Part shown: piece by piece, positions 35,710 through 47,802 of the stretch
Layout: each line of letters begins with the position of its first letter
Position numbering within the stretch: position 1 is the first letter of the stretch
The notes under the pieces: model-generated
Told to the model about the DNA's origin: nothing
Seen by the model: the letters and a program-made list of their open reading frames with translations, nothing else
Database searches by the model: none
Assembly (NCBI RefSeq): GCF_010389155.1
Contig: NC_057762.1
Span: 32,610,055-32,674,054 of the forward strand
Direction of reading: 5' to 3'
Length of the DNA stretch: 64,000 nt
From: Erigeron canadensis
Taxonomy: Eukaryota; Streptophyta; Magnoliopsida; Asterales; Asteraceae
Translations under genes and position numbers: made by a program

Positions 35710-36074
35710 CACTCCAGTGAGAACAGTTTTAAAATAAGAACGGTGAGAACACTTAAAAACATCATTTTGATGCGTTAAAAGTCCATAAAACTAACATAGT
35801 GCATAACTAATTATCATTATTTAAGTGTTTAACAACACATTGATCCGTCAAAACCGAAAAAATCATGTTTTTTGGTGGATGCATCATTTTGAAAAATATG
35901 CATCCAAAATGGATGCACAAAAAAAAAATGATTTTTATGATTTTGACAGACAAATGTGTTGTTATACATTTAAATAATGATAATTAGTTATGCACTATGT
36001 TAGTTTTATGGACTTTTAATGCATCAAAATGATATTTTTTAAGTGTTCTCACCGTTCTTATTTGATTGTCCCTA
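35703..36074. mobile_element. Foldback MITE inserted in a TA microsatellite
   Basis: Long arms (about 150 bases each) are inverted: AATAAGAACGGTGAGAACAC at the left returns as GTGTTCTCACCGTTCTTATT at the right. Outer ends are AGGGTAGCAC and TTGTCCCT. TA repeats flank both sides. A half copy occurs at 504-678. Non-coding. Confidence 0.75.
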
Positions 36075-36089
36075 TATATATATATATAT

Positions 36090-38600
36090 ATCATATTTTG
36101 TAATAATATATCCTAGCTATGTCTTAATTATGTAAAAATTATATATTTATAATGGTCATCTAGCTTAAAACTAAGTGGCTCAAAACTATGTTATAGCTTT
36201 TATTAAATTTGGTTTCAATGTGTTATCATGAGAAACTTTGTATTGAAAGAAAAACTTTTCTAAGGTCAAAAAAGCAACCAAATATACATCAACTTACGTC
36301 CAAACTATATCAATTAGAAAAAACGAGACTATGCCTCAATATATTAACCAGGTCCGTTCCCCAACTATATCAACTACGAACTACGACATCAAAATTGCCG
36401 TTCTTGTCTATGTTCTTAGGCCAAATTAGTGTCATCAGAACATGAATAACTTTAGTTCCACAAGTAAACGTTTATTACATTATATTTTAAAGTTTTATTT
36501 CACAACAAAGGTTGTTATTATTTCTAACATATTGGCTGTAACATCCAATTGCATAATCCATTCAATAAATCTGTTAGATCCTTATTAGTTTCATATAATA
36601 ATCCCAATCACTTCCGAAATTTAAATTCATCTTTTCTAATAGTATATAATAATGATAATGATAATATCATTTTCATCTTATTATTGATAATAATTAGATT
36701 GATTGATTCATATTCGTGCATGTATAAAATTTGATTTTTTGAGTGTTTGTATTCAATGCATTAAATTGGGTTGAATTGAAAATTAGGGGTTTAGAAAAGG
36801 ATTTAGGAATATTAAGAAAAGATCCGTACATTATATATGTACCCGGTACGTATATATATATGTGTTCTTAAATGTTTGAAGAATAATGATTGTGTTAGAA
36901 AATGATTTGTTTATACTATATATGATTTTTTTTTTCTTTTGTTTTGATTTTATTCATCCAGAAAAAGAAAGACATGGATGTTAATTTATTCTTTTGTAGG
37001 CTTATAATTTTCCTAAGGTATTAATAACAGCTTATACAATTCGTTACAATGTTAAATGCTCGGATCTAGTTAACTTTTTTATTCCCTGACACAAAACGGC
37101 TACGATTTGATTTGTTTTTTACTTCAAAGCAATATGAATATACTTTTGTTGGACTAGTGATTCCTAAGAAAAAAATTACAAAACTAAAGAGTTAATAATT
37201 TCTTTGTAAAACTAGTAGATAGCGGCTTCTGTTTTGGATTTTAGTTATAAGCCGAGTTTTTTAGACATGGGAGATGACCATTATTGAGCACGAAAGTTTG
37301 AGAAACTCGGGTCTTCCTCTCATATGAACGAAATTTTTTTTTGTAAATTCCATCTTTGACTACCTACTTTTACAACTTGTTTTGGAAACATTACTATTCC
37401 AAAAATTCTAATTATATGTCCTAAGAAAGATGATTTGTATTTTTCTTTAGGGATGTTTATCTAACCGTCAAACCAATTGGAAATGGCCGGTTTGAGATTT
37501 AGTCAAACCAGATCCGTGAGGTCAGGAACAACCTTAATTTTCTTGGTGTACAACTTATTTTATATGTGTATGATATCAGCCCACAACGGAAGATAAAAAC
37601 ATGGGCTCCCATAAGGTTAGGCCCAGTAGAAAATACTACAGAATTGCAAGAGAGTTTACGTGTGCTATGTGAGTTTGATACCCAGCTCTTATTTCTCAGA
37701 TTTGGGCCTTCATTTTGTTGTTGGCCTCTTGGGTGTGTCAGTGTGTTATTTTGAGAGTCGAATTCAAAGGTCCTTAATTGATGAATATGTGGTTTGTTAG
37801 TCCATCACCCATGGTTGGTTCCGGTGACTCGTATACATGGTTCCTTGTTTCGAGGTTCATTGAGTTTAATAACATATAATTGCTTGATGTTCGTTCATTT
37901 GAATTAATGAAAAGCCAACAAACAAGGACAACCGGATACTTCCTAATATATAATTAGAAGTATCACGATGCGAATTAAACATATTAAACATCCAAAATCT
38001 GAATTAGTTATCCAACCTGCTTGGCATACAACTGATTCACAAAAGACAATCCCAACAACATACTATAAACATAAAAAGTATATAAGCAACAATTTATCAA
38101 GTATTTATAGACGAGAGCCATGTACATATTCGTTTATTAACATGAATTTTTCGTTAAAATTCACTTCGTGGATAATAGTTATGAGGTTAGTTTCTGGATC
38201 CTAGCTATAGTAACCATCTTGTTTAACCTGGCAATTTAATCAAATCAAAGAAGGTTTGAACAACAAAAGAACATAGTTATTCTTTTCCATTTCAAAACAA
38301 TCATTTTTAATGTAACACATGATACCAAACACATGAACTGAATAGAATTTTGTATGACCTTATTTAATAGCAGTAAACCAAAAGCAAATTTTGAAAGCAG
38401 ACTTCCAAATGAACTACAAAGATTGCATATGTAGAATAAAATATGGTACAAACAAATCATTTCTGCTTTAAGTTTTGTTAACATCTATCATCAAAAATTG
38501 TCATATTCCAGTCTATTAACAAAGGGAAACACAAGCTGCATAGCTATAGAGTAAGAACACCACCTAGTTCCACTTGTTATCATTCCTAACCCATGTCAAA
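36090..38600. other. Intergenic, nothing recognised
   Basis: No gene, RNA or bounded mobile element is supported. Small frames (for example 37566-37754 and 37968-38204) show no motif. The last part is probably 3'UTR of the minus-strand zinc-finger gene. Confidence 0.4.
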
Positions 38601-38610
38601 AGAATCATCT

Positions 38611-39672
38611 TCATCCATCCAAATGTCCACGAATATTAAAAGAATCACCAGTTTCTTCGTTAACAGCAGTCTCATTACTTTTATTCACATTGTTATGAGC
38701 CCTTTTGTGTCCTCCTAAAGCTTGTCCTGACCTGAATTCCTTGAAACAAACCGAGCATATATGACCCTTAGATTTCCTCATCTCATTGTTAAATTGATCA
38801 ACACAAGCCTTTCCTTTACCCTTGCCACGGCCATATTCACCAGTTGACTTTGCATTGTTTTTCAGTATATCCGTATTATCTTGAACCGACCCAGATTCAC
38901 CAAATCCCTCTTTCTTGGTAAACAATATTGACCCATCAGCAGAAAGTACGAGTTCATGGTCAGTAAAACTTAGCCTTTTAGCCCGAACCAAATCCAAATC
39001 GGTAAAACCCCTTGAGAGCATCATTAAGCCCAATGCCCCTACTACAGCTTCATTATCATAATCCTCATCATTTGATGGCAAAACACTCATACTAGTACTA
39101 CTTGAAGCATCATTTGGCTTAGCAGGCTTGTACATTGTCTCTGATCTCTTTTTACTTACTGAATTTGATGTGTCCCTTTTTAACTCCTTATCCAATTTAC
39201 AATGTTCCAAAAATGAAGAAGAAGATGATGATGTCGATTTTTCACACGGCTGACATTTCTTGATGGTATGGCATCTCATATGCCAATACAAAGCCTTAAA
39301 TGTATCAAAACTCTTACCGCATTCTACACACATTTTCTTGACTGAGTGAGATTTCATATGCAATTGCTTACAACTTGCATCCGATACCGATTTCAGATTC
39401 AAAACTGGAGTTTTCTTGGAGTTTTCTTTCAAACCATAAGAATTGTCCACACAATCTTCATAAAATTTTAAAATTTCTTCATTTTTCTTGATCTTTTCAT
39501 TAACAAAGTCAACACCCATTCCACCATTAACAGAATCTTGATTGTTTTCGACAATGCTCTGTTTTTTACAACATGAAACCAAAGCCCCCAAATGCTTTTT
39601 CATATGAACTTCCAACAGATCACCATTTGAAAAACCATGATTACAGAACTTGCATTTATAATCTTCTTCCAT
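38611..39672 (-). CDS. C2H2 zinc-finger transcription factor, ZAT-like
   Basis: An intronless 353-aa frame. Three C2H2 fingers are visible: C7-C10-H23-H27, C115-C118-H131-H135, and C306-C309-H322-H326. The last contains the plant-specific SGQALGGHKRAH helix (315-326). A half finger, KQLHMKSH (about 102-109), lacks its cysteine pair. Basic KKRSE (174-178) and RGKGKGK (282-288) stretches could serve nuclear import, and LGLMMLSRG (214-222) matches the leucine-rich box of ZAT-type factors. No clear C-terminal DLNL EAR motif is seen. Only the third finger has the canonical plant QALGGH, so DNA contacts by fingers 1 and 2 probably differ from classic ZAT proteins. The start at 39672 gives the first finger immediately, as in relatives. 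Confidence 0.85.
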   Translation of the reverse strand: MEEDYKCKFCNHGFSNGDLLEVHMKKHLGALVSCCKKQSIVENNQDSVNGGMGVDFVNEKIKKNEEILKFYEDCVDNSYGLKENSKKTPVLNLKSVSDASCKQLHMKSHSVKKMCVECGKSFDTFKALYWHMRCHTIKKCQPCEKSTSSSSSSFLEHCKLDKELKRDTSNSVSKKRSETMYKPAKPNDASSSTSMSVLPSNDEDYDNEAVVGALGLMMLSRGFTDLDLVRAKRLSFTDHELVLSADGSILFTKKEGFGESGSVQDNTDILKNNAKSTGEYGRGKGKGKACVDQFNNEMRKSKGHICSVCFKEFRSGQALGGHKRAHNNVNKSNETAVNEETGDSFNIRGHLDG

Positions 39673-39789
39673 GATTCAAGAATTGTAAAACCCAGAAAAA
39701 TGTAACCTAAAAAAAATTCAATCTTGAAAATTGGGGAAAAAACGGAGAAATATAAGAAACTTGTAACGAATAAACGAAAAATGAACACC

Positions 39790-40110
39790 CACTTTACAAT
39801 TCAGGAAACCTAGATTGAATTATTAACAAAAGATGGAATGTTTAAACATCCACTTCAGTTCCAAGATAAGAAAGCCCAATTTGAATGATCATGAAACAGA
39901 GCAATATACCAATACGGCAATACCAAATACAAATATCAAAAACCAAAACCAAATGATCAAGAAAATGAACACTTACTTTGGAATTCAGAAAACCCAGAAT
40001 GAATTATCTAAAAAAGACAGAATCTTTAAGCACCCACTTCGACAATATGCAATACAACTTTGAATGATCAAGAAACAGGGGAAGCTATGAACACCCACTA
40101 CAAATATCGA
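39790..40110. repeat. Degenerate tandem repeats upstream of the zinc-finger gene
   Basis: Blocks such as TTTGAATGATCA(T/A)GAAACA, GAACAC(T/C)(C/T)AC and GAATTATNNACAAAAGA-like words recur about every 90-110 bases. They lie in the putative leader or promoter of the minus-strand gene. They look like a decayed local duplication. Confidence 0.4.
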
Positions 40111-41010
40111 AAACCTTAAGCCCAATGATCAATAAAAAGGGAAAGATACAATGATAGAAGTAAGGAACCCCAAATTGAATTAGTTATAATGAGGGAGAAC
40201 AAAAAACTAAAAAAAACCCTAATAGGTGTAAAAGTCTGGTAAGGAGAACAGAGTCTTTATTCTTTCAGAAGAATATGATTTGTGAGTTTTAAGGCTGTAT
40301 ATGTGTATGTATAGTTGCAAGTCTTGGAAGGAAGTATAGACGTTGCGAATGGAAAATTGAATTTGTTTTGAATTTCATGGAGTTACAGAAATTTTTAAAA
40401 TTATATACTCGTGCTGTCTCGTAGTACGAGTATATAACAATTAGGGACATAACATTTCAGGCCTTTCAAAATTTGGTACAGAACTTTTGAGTTTTTATCT
40501 TTCACCACCAACTTTTTTCTTATTTATTTCTAACCCTTAAATCTCCTTCAACCGTATACAAGTTCAATTCTCCATATCAATATCGCCGGCCACCGATCTT
40601 TACCAGCACCAAAACTGTCTCTTTGACCATCACGGCCAGGCACCATATAACAATTAAAGTCCACTTAAAGACAGTAACCTTTTAGGCCTTTTAACTTTTA
40701 CCACGGAACTTTTGAGTTTTTAACCAACACCAAAATTGCCAGTTCCTCTCAAGGTTTTCAATGTTGCTTAATTAGCAGGTTCATTGATAGGGTTGAGGCC
40801 AAATTTTCCCAACCCAAGAGAATTCAATTTTATTTTCTTGGTATGTAGTTAAACGACGAGCAATTAGGGGATGTTTCAAGAAGAAAAAGGCGGCGTAATT
40901 TTTGCTTAAGAGGGATAACGAATTCCATAGTGCCAAAAACAACAAGTAGCCCGTTTACAAATTCCAAATGAAGAAATGCAAGAAGAAAACAATTTATTGT
41001 GCCAAATACT

Positions 41011-41750
41011 TTATGTATCAATCAAATACTGCAACATTGACCTTGATATCAAATATGAGTGCATCTTTCTTAAGCTTAGAAAACTCTCCTGCTTCATGTT
41101 TCTTCTGCACTGCATAATCATCCTCTCTGCTTCGTTGAACTTGGGAATAGTTAGTAATAGTTCTCCTTTACTAAATTCAGCCCGGGTACCTCTGATGTCG
41201 CCATTCAAATAATATGTATCTTCCGGTAACCAAAATCTGCATTCATACTTGCGATATGTTGCTTTCAATTCATCATACACTACCGCTTCTATGGGAAATG
41301 ACTCCTTTCATTTCTAAGTAGCAGCAGAGACATTCATCGTTTTCCACGTCTGTTGGCGCAATTACTGTCGCTTTTATACAATAAGCCCTCTCGTTGAATA
41401 GCCCGAATCAATTCATTATATCTAATTCATCAAGGAAAATCCATTAGTTAGAGTAGACTATAAATGTATTGTGGTTGCAATATATTTATGTGCATGTTCT
41501 ATAGCTAGCAAGGTCCAAAAACTAAAATTAAAAAAGTAAATTACGTACTTTCGTATATGAAGTTAGACATCCTATGAACGGCAACGTTACGAACACGGAG
41601 GAGATTATTCTTAAAACCGCGACCATCATCGTTGATAGTGGTGGTGCTACAGAAGCAGCGTTGATGAGTAGCCACCAAGGCACGTGATGATGGGATGAGA
41701 CAGCGGGGAAGCCTGCTGCTGGAGGCTACAATCTTTATTAACGAGCCCAT
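41011..41750 (-). pseudogene. Degenerate HSP20-like (alpha-crystallin domain) gene, mitochondrial type
   Basis: Exon 1 (41750-41549) encodes MGSLIKIVASSSRLPRCLIP and a Ser/Arg-rich leader resembling a mitochondrial presequence, ending at donor AAA/GTACGT. The second part (41280-41011) carries ECRFWLPEDTYY, AEFSKGELLLTIPKF and a short tail. This fits the late alpha-crystallin region of small heat-shock proteins (LPxx...IKAExxNGVLxxxIPK). Just upstream in another frame is DVENDECLCCYLEMKGV, like the domain start, but stops and a frame change separate the pieces and the middle of the domain is missing. Either this copy is dead or an intron structure I cannot see removes the breaks. The arrangement is divergent with the copy at 42539. 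Confidence 0.5.
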
Positions 41751-41904
41751 TTCTCCTCCTATGACCTATATATATCAAGATTGAGAATTTATCAGACAAG
41801 TCGATAATTAGAATAAAAATAAAAATAAGTTTAGCCTAGATGAATCTCTGATCGAAATGTGTCATCAGTTTATCATACTAATGACAACTTATAATTTAGT
41901 GTAA

Positions 41905-42095
41905 GGGGCTGTTTGGCCTAACTTAGCTTATAGCTTAGTTAATTTTTTTGAGGTTTTTTTTCTTACTAATGAGCTTAGTTTATATAATCAAATGACGAAA
42001 AATTCAATCTACAAATAACCTAAATGAAAAAAAACATACGTAGTACAAATTAATCTTATCAAAAATAAGCTAAAACAAACTAGGCCAAACAATCC
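41905..42095. mobile_element. MITE in the divergent HSP20-like promoter
   Basis: Ends GGGGCTGTTTGGCCTAACTT and, inverted, GGATTGTTTGGCCTAGTTTG share the core TGTTTGGCCTA. The interior has AGCTTA/TAAGCT words. It sits between the two divergent HSP20-like start codons. The target duplication is not clear, so the superfamily is left open. Confidence 0.55.
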
Positions 42096-42538
42096 AGAAT
42101 TAATAATATGTAAATGACATGATGATGTAAATACCTTAAAAGGGGGCTGCAGAGCAATAGTGTTAGTGTGTGTTTTGGATGACAATCAAATATATGTAAG
42201 AAAAACTTTTCAAAAAAAAAAAGTATATATATATATATATATATGTAAGAAAAACCCTATTAAAGTATTAAACCTCGTCCTCCATCCACGGTGATTTGAC
42301 AATTTGAGAGAGTGTTTTTAAATTGGTCGGGCTAATAAGGGATAAATATTGTCCATTAATTCATATAATATGGCCTGGCCCACTAATTAAATATCATCAT
42401 CAAACTTTCTTATAAAAAAACTAACCCCAAAATGTTATGTAATAACTTAATTAAGTATGAATTAACCCTAAACATATCTATACGGCGTGTATATAAGAAA
42501 AATTGAATTGAATTGATTTGATTTGATAGGAAGGAAGA

Positions 42539-44062
42539 ATGGGACGTGCTTGTTCGTTGAAGCAACTTGCGAAGAATGCTTCCATGTCGGTGACGATCGA
42601 CAGATCTCAGCCGCAGTTCATCCGTTTTTCATCAGCGTGTATAGCATCGTATTGTGTACCTAAGTTTGAACACGAAATCCCTTCATCGTCTCTCTTTAGT
42701 AAGTACTACTGTATGTATGTATGTTTGTATGTATGTCGTATGAATGATCAATGCTGTTTTACACATTTTGTATCTTTACCCTCATAAATTGATACTGACC
42801 TTATTAGTTATACTATTTGCATAGATATTGAGTGTTTGTTTGAAACTCTATTTTTTTAATTTTTTTTTTATTTTTATAACTTTGGCCATTTCTTATCATG
42901 ACGTGGTTATGCCAATTAATATGCCCAAAATGTAATAATACATGCAAATGCTCGCCTAATCAGGTCGGCCGTCTAAAATTTTCCTTGCCAATGACGCACA
43001 CTGATTATTCCAAAAAATGACCATTTCGGTTTATGCTCTTAGCAATTTTATTTTTTTTGCCTCTTTTGGTTCACCTGTATCGTAAGTAAATAATGCTACT
43101 CATATCCCGTTATTATTTGTACATTGTTTTTTGGAAATTGCGTGCTATTATCTATGCTAGCAAAAAAGGTAAAACTTGATATTAAGCAATTTAAAATGGT
43201 AAAAGTTTATATCTTTCTTTATATTTTGGAGATTTTTATTTGTGGTTGCAGAGCTACAATTAGATGATGTGTGACTATAAGCTTTCATGATTGGTTAAGT
43301 GTGTGTATGTGTTCACTTTTAAATGTTTTATGAATTCTAATTTCTAACCTCGGTCAAGCTCTTCCTACTATTGATGGTCGATATTCTCTTAGTTGTTTGT
43401 TGATCCAAATGACTGTGTTAAGTAGTTGTAACAACTGTTAATCTTGGAGGTTAATGTGAGGGAATTGTGTCTGTTTGGTATAGCTTTTGTGCCATCTAAC
43501 ATCTATTCTTTGGCCTGATAAATTCTGAAAACTTGAAATGGATATGAAACCTATGTTTACATATACAGTAGAATACCGAAAGTAGTATAGTTTTACTGGA
43601 ACCTTTAAGTATGGTTCACATAGACTTGATGGAGTTCTTGAAGAAAATATCAAGGTATCCGTTGAGAAAAACAAAACTGTTACCATCATCGGCGAAGGTG
43701 ATGGAGTTCTTGAAGCCACCCGCGGCTATAAAAAGTACGTTTGTTATATTGATTTACCAGATATTGATTCACCTGTTAAAATGTATACCACCCGTGGTGT
43801 CAAAGCTAATAAGGTGTTCGGTACTGCAATGCTTGAGATCATTATTCCCAAGTTGAAACAACATGAAAAACCAGATGATGAAAATGTAAATGAAAGGACC
43901 TTTAATGTCGAGATCAATCGTACTTATGAAGAGGATATAGATGGTGATGAGGACAACTACGATGACGATAACAATGATGAGGATGAGGATGACGATTGCG
44001 ATGGGCGACATAATTTCTCCTTCACAAGATTTTATGCAAAAGTAAGAAAATTATTATTCTAA
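42539..44062 (+). pseudogene. HSP20-like gene with acidic tail, possibly decaying
   Basis: Exon 1 (42539-42698) encodes MGRACSLKQLAKNASMS with a basic/Ser-rich leader, ending at donor TTA/GTAAGT. The conserved part is 43586-44062. It includes EENIKVSVEKNKTVTIIGEG, CYIDLPDI, VFGTAMLEIIIPKL and FNVEIN, in the order of the alpha-crystallin domain of mitochondrial small heat-shock chaperones. A C-terminal extension of about 50 residues follows, with a run of Asp/Glu unusual for the family. A TAG at 43583-43585 interrupts the frame just before the domain. I could not find an acceptor that joins exon 1 in frame, so the gene is either broken or spliced in an unseen way. Confidence 0.5.
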
Positions 44063-44595
44063 AGGATACTCATTTTTTATTTTTTTATTTTTGATTTGCC
44101 CCTTTTAAATAATTATGTTATGGTCAAAGAAACACCATCTCGGTTTTGGACCAAAGTCCCCTGTGTAGACCTTTTGAAGTTTCGATGGCAATACGTTGCC
44201 CATTTTATAAACTTCCTGAGTAGAAATACACAAATGATCTTGTCACTAACTTGATCACCTTCTTTTTTTACATTTTAATCTTTATAGATGTAGAGATGTT
44301 CATTTTAGCATTATTTATACTTGGGTTATGTTATATATTTAGCCAGTCAACTAGCTGATGAAAGAAATCTTATATCGAATTGTGTTGTCTACAGTTATCT
44401 TTTTGGTTCCATACCTTCACAATTAGGATACTGAAAAAGCATTATATTTGGGTTTCCCTACAATCTCTCAGTTTCATCCCAGCAGTCTTTGGAACATGCT
44501 GCAGTGTAACAAATGTAGAGACAAATAAAAATTACTTTTACTTTTTATTGTTGAAAATAAACTGTGTAACTATTTAGAAATTTGATTATGCTATA

Positions 44596-45737
44596 CGAGA
44601 GCAAGTATCCGCGCATTGCGGCGGTGAGATGGTGAGAGTGATAAGTCATAGAATATGATAGGTCATAGAGTGTGATAGCCAAATTCTTTATCCGTACGGG
44701 CTCTGTTATCGGGTTTTAAAAATTCGTCGAAAGTATATCGAATGACATCTCTAATGAAAGAGCATGAAATTTTAAAAATATCCATATAGTTTTTATAATT
44801 TATCGATGTACGGTTTTTGAGATAAAATATTTTGAATGAATTAGAGGAATAAATGATCTATGGAGGAGAGAGAAAAAAGATTATTAGTTAAGATTTGAGG
44901 AAAGAAAAAGAGTATTATAGTTATTTTAGATACTATCTATACTATATTATAAAACAAATTCACTTTTCAACTTTCAACATTCAATTCAACAATATACACA
45001 TATTAATGCATAATGTACCATACATCAATGCATACAATTTTCTCTCTCCTCCATAAATCATTTTATTCCTCTAATTCTTTCAAAATCTTTTATCTCAAAA
45101 ACCGTATATCGATAAATTATAAAAAATTATACGGGTGTTCTTTAAATTTCATGTTCTTTCATTAGAAATGTCATTCGATATACTTTCAACGAATTTTTAA
45201 ATCCGAGGGCGGATCCCGTACGGTTAAGGCATTTGGCTATCACACTCTATGACATATAACCTCATATGACCTATCACACTTTATGACCTATCACCCTCAT
45301 CATTTTACCGCCGCAACGCACGGGTACTTGCTCTCGTTGATGTACCATACTTCAATGCATACAACTTTCTCTCTCCTCCATAAATCCTTTAATTCTTTCA
45401 AAATCTTTTATCTCAAAAACCGTACATCGATAGGTTATAAAAATTATATGGGTGTTCTTAAAATTTCATGCTCTTTCATTAGAGATGTCATTCGATATAC
45501 TTTCGACGAATTTTTAAATCCGAGGGTGGAGCCCGTACGACTAAGGCATTTGGCTATGACACTCTATGACATATAACCTCCTATGATCTATCACCCTCAT
45601 CATTTTACCACCGCAACGTGCGGGTATTTGCTCTCGTTTTAGATAAATATAGAATAGATAGGGAAGGCATTTGGAGAAAGTAAATGTTGAAACTTAAAAT
45701 GTAGACAGGGGAGATTTACTTTATAATATAGTATAGA
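44596..45737 (-). mobile_element. Helitron-like family 2, copy 1, interrupted by copies 2 and 3
   Basis: The element starts CGAGAGCAAGTATCCGCGC on the plus strand (minus-strand 3' end with a GCGG/CCGC hairpin) and ends CTTTATAATATAGTATAGA at 45737 (minus-strand 5' end TCTATACTATATTATAAAG). It is split by 44936-45636. The body carries GTATATCGAATGACATCTCT and TTATCGATGTACGGTTTTTG, shared by all copies of the family. Confidence 0.55.
44936..45636 (+). mobile_element. Helitron-like family 2, copies 2 and 3 in tandem
   Basis: Copy 2 (44936-45336) runs TCTATACTATATTATAAAAC to GGGTACTTGCTCTCG. Copy 3 (45337-45636) repeats the same body without about the first 65 bases and ends GGGTATTTGCTCTCG. Both are inverted relative to the copy they interrupt. 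TTTTAGATA occurs on both sides of the insertion. Confidence 0.6.
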
Positions 45738-47640
45738 TATAAGTAGACTCAAATTTCTTATGATTAAATGCTACAAGTCTTCAACTGTTTGCTATAAACA
45801 TGGCAACTCTCTGCTACTAACTTGATTCACTGGAAAGGAAGCCGGAATTTGTTTGAATGACATGCCAAACTGCATGGTGGTGGGTTCACTTGTAAAACCA
45901 TCGACAACACAAACAGAAGCTAAGTTGTGAAAAATGAGAGAACAAATGGCCGAAAAGCAAGTAATGCCAATGTCATGCATTCTAAAGACACATAAAAGAG
46001 GGCAAAGTTTTTGCATGTCTTTGGTTTGAGACGACCTTTACATATCTACAAGATAAGCTACCGAACCCATCAAGGAAAGATAGAATTATTGGACAACATT
46101 TTACAAGAAGGGAGCGAGGGGACAGGCGGACAGAAAGGCAGCATCAATCTAGACATAGAGACTAACCTTGAATTGATTATAAGGAAAGATTGATCTCTAC
46201 TCCCTTTTAGGTCCAAGCAGGCAAGCAGGGGCGGCACTGCAGCATTTAAACTTGGCCAAACTGCAATGGGTCCTAACTCGCCCAATGTGTATTATAACGC
46301 TTATAACCACCAAAGACGATTCTAAAATCATAGTACAAGGCTACAAGCGTTATAATGGAAAAAAATAGTACATGATTTTTAAAAACCCAATGTGTATTAT
46401 AACGCTTACTGATAAATATACACATTGGGTAATTTTTTTATAAAATATACCAGTGGTGGTAATCTTACATACATTCAGATATCAATACATGGAAAAAAGG
46501 TTGATGAAGAAGAGGCTGCAGCCGCTGCGCCAGATTTTCAGAATATCACTGTCACATATACACTACTTACGGATGTGAAATATGAAATGCAATTGATATA
46601 TAGACGGTCAGTTTATGAAAGTGGAGTGATCAGTTAAACAGAAAAACAAAAGAAAGAAGTAGGCGGTCTTTTAAGATACTAAGCAGTAGAAAAATATATA
46701 CTAATATACAAAGCATTATACGTTATGTTTTTAAGATCGGGAGTTGAAGTTTGAACAGTTGGGTTATTGGCCTTAATATCATTTTCTAAAATCGGGCTTT
46801 AGGTATTCACACAAACAGGGTTTCTTATCAGGTGGACTATCATGTAATTCATATAGCTTGATCAAAGTGAGTTCAATACATTGGTGATACTACATTAACA
46901 GGCAAAATTGATTTATGTTAAAAGGCAGTGGTAACAACTTTGACCCAGTGGTTGTGGGTCATCTAGATTCGATACGCTCTAAATAAAACTTGTTTCAACC
47001 CATTACCCAATTCACCCGCCCGCTACACCAGTGGATCAAAGTCAACTTACAACACATATATAAAAGGATTATAACGGTTGGATCCATCAATGTTAAGAAA
47101 GGAAGACCAAAAAACCTAGTTTAAAAAGAGGATACATCAACTGCCATTTAAATGGAAACTTAAAAATTAAATTTGAAAGGAAGATGGAACAACTGACAAG
47201 TCCTGTCCAATCCTGCGCCATTATGGTCTTTGGTCCAGTGATTATGATTAGATTAACATGTTTCATTTTTGTTGGCCAGGCTTGCACCGACACAAAAAAG
47301 TGTAACCGATAATGAAACAGGCTCCTAATAGATAAGCTTGTAGGGGTTATCTGACTGCTCATTTAGTGGGACTGCGGAAGTCAGTAATGGTTGAGAATCG
47401 GCAGCAGCTAGGTGCTTAGCAAGAAGTTAGGTGTTATAGGTATTTGCCATACTCTATCATGTCTGCATTTCACATATATAATGAACATATTTTTTAACAC
47501 TACACAGATATTCTATATAGGATCAGAAATCACATATAGCCCAAAAAAATGAGAATTGATATCATAAATTTACTCAGAACATTTGTATCATTATCAGCAA
47601 TTGATTGAAGAAAAAAGGGGTTGAGATTAGGTTATACAAA
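45738..47640. other. Intergenic, nothing firmly recognised
   Basis: Short frames at 45792-46016 (-), 46070-46285 (-) and 46425-46637 (+) look slightly protein-like but match nothing I know. A tandem word AACCCAATGTGTATTATAACGC-like occurs near 46277 and 46385. The part from about 47,550 on is probably 3'UTR of UGD. Confidence 0.3.
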
Positions 47641-47802
47641 CCCAAGAATTCAATAATATCATCTGTTACACAATGTAAAGTAAATTAAAGGTAAACATAA
47701 AATATTCTTAAACAGATATAGCAACACTCTTTTCAACTATATAAAAGAAACAGAAGCCCAAAAGTATTGAGTAAAGAATTCAACTGACTAACCCCCAAGG
47801 GT

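Noticed and set aside
43769..44011. Minus-strand frame encoding a hydrophobic Ile/Val run
   Set aside because: It is the antisense of the Asp/Glu-rich tail of the HSP20-like frame.
46425..46637. 70-codon plus-strand frame with protein-like composition (GGNLTYIQISIHGKK start)
   Set aside because: No recognised family, no splice context and no neighbour support; could be a gene fragment but cannot be defended.
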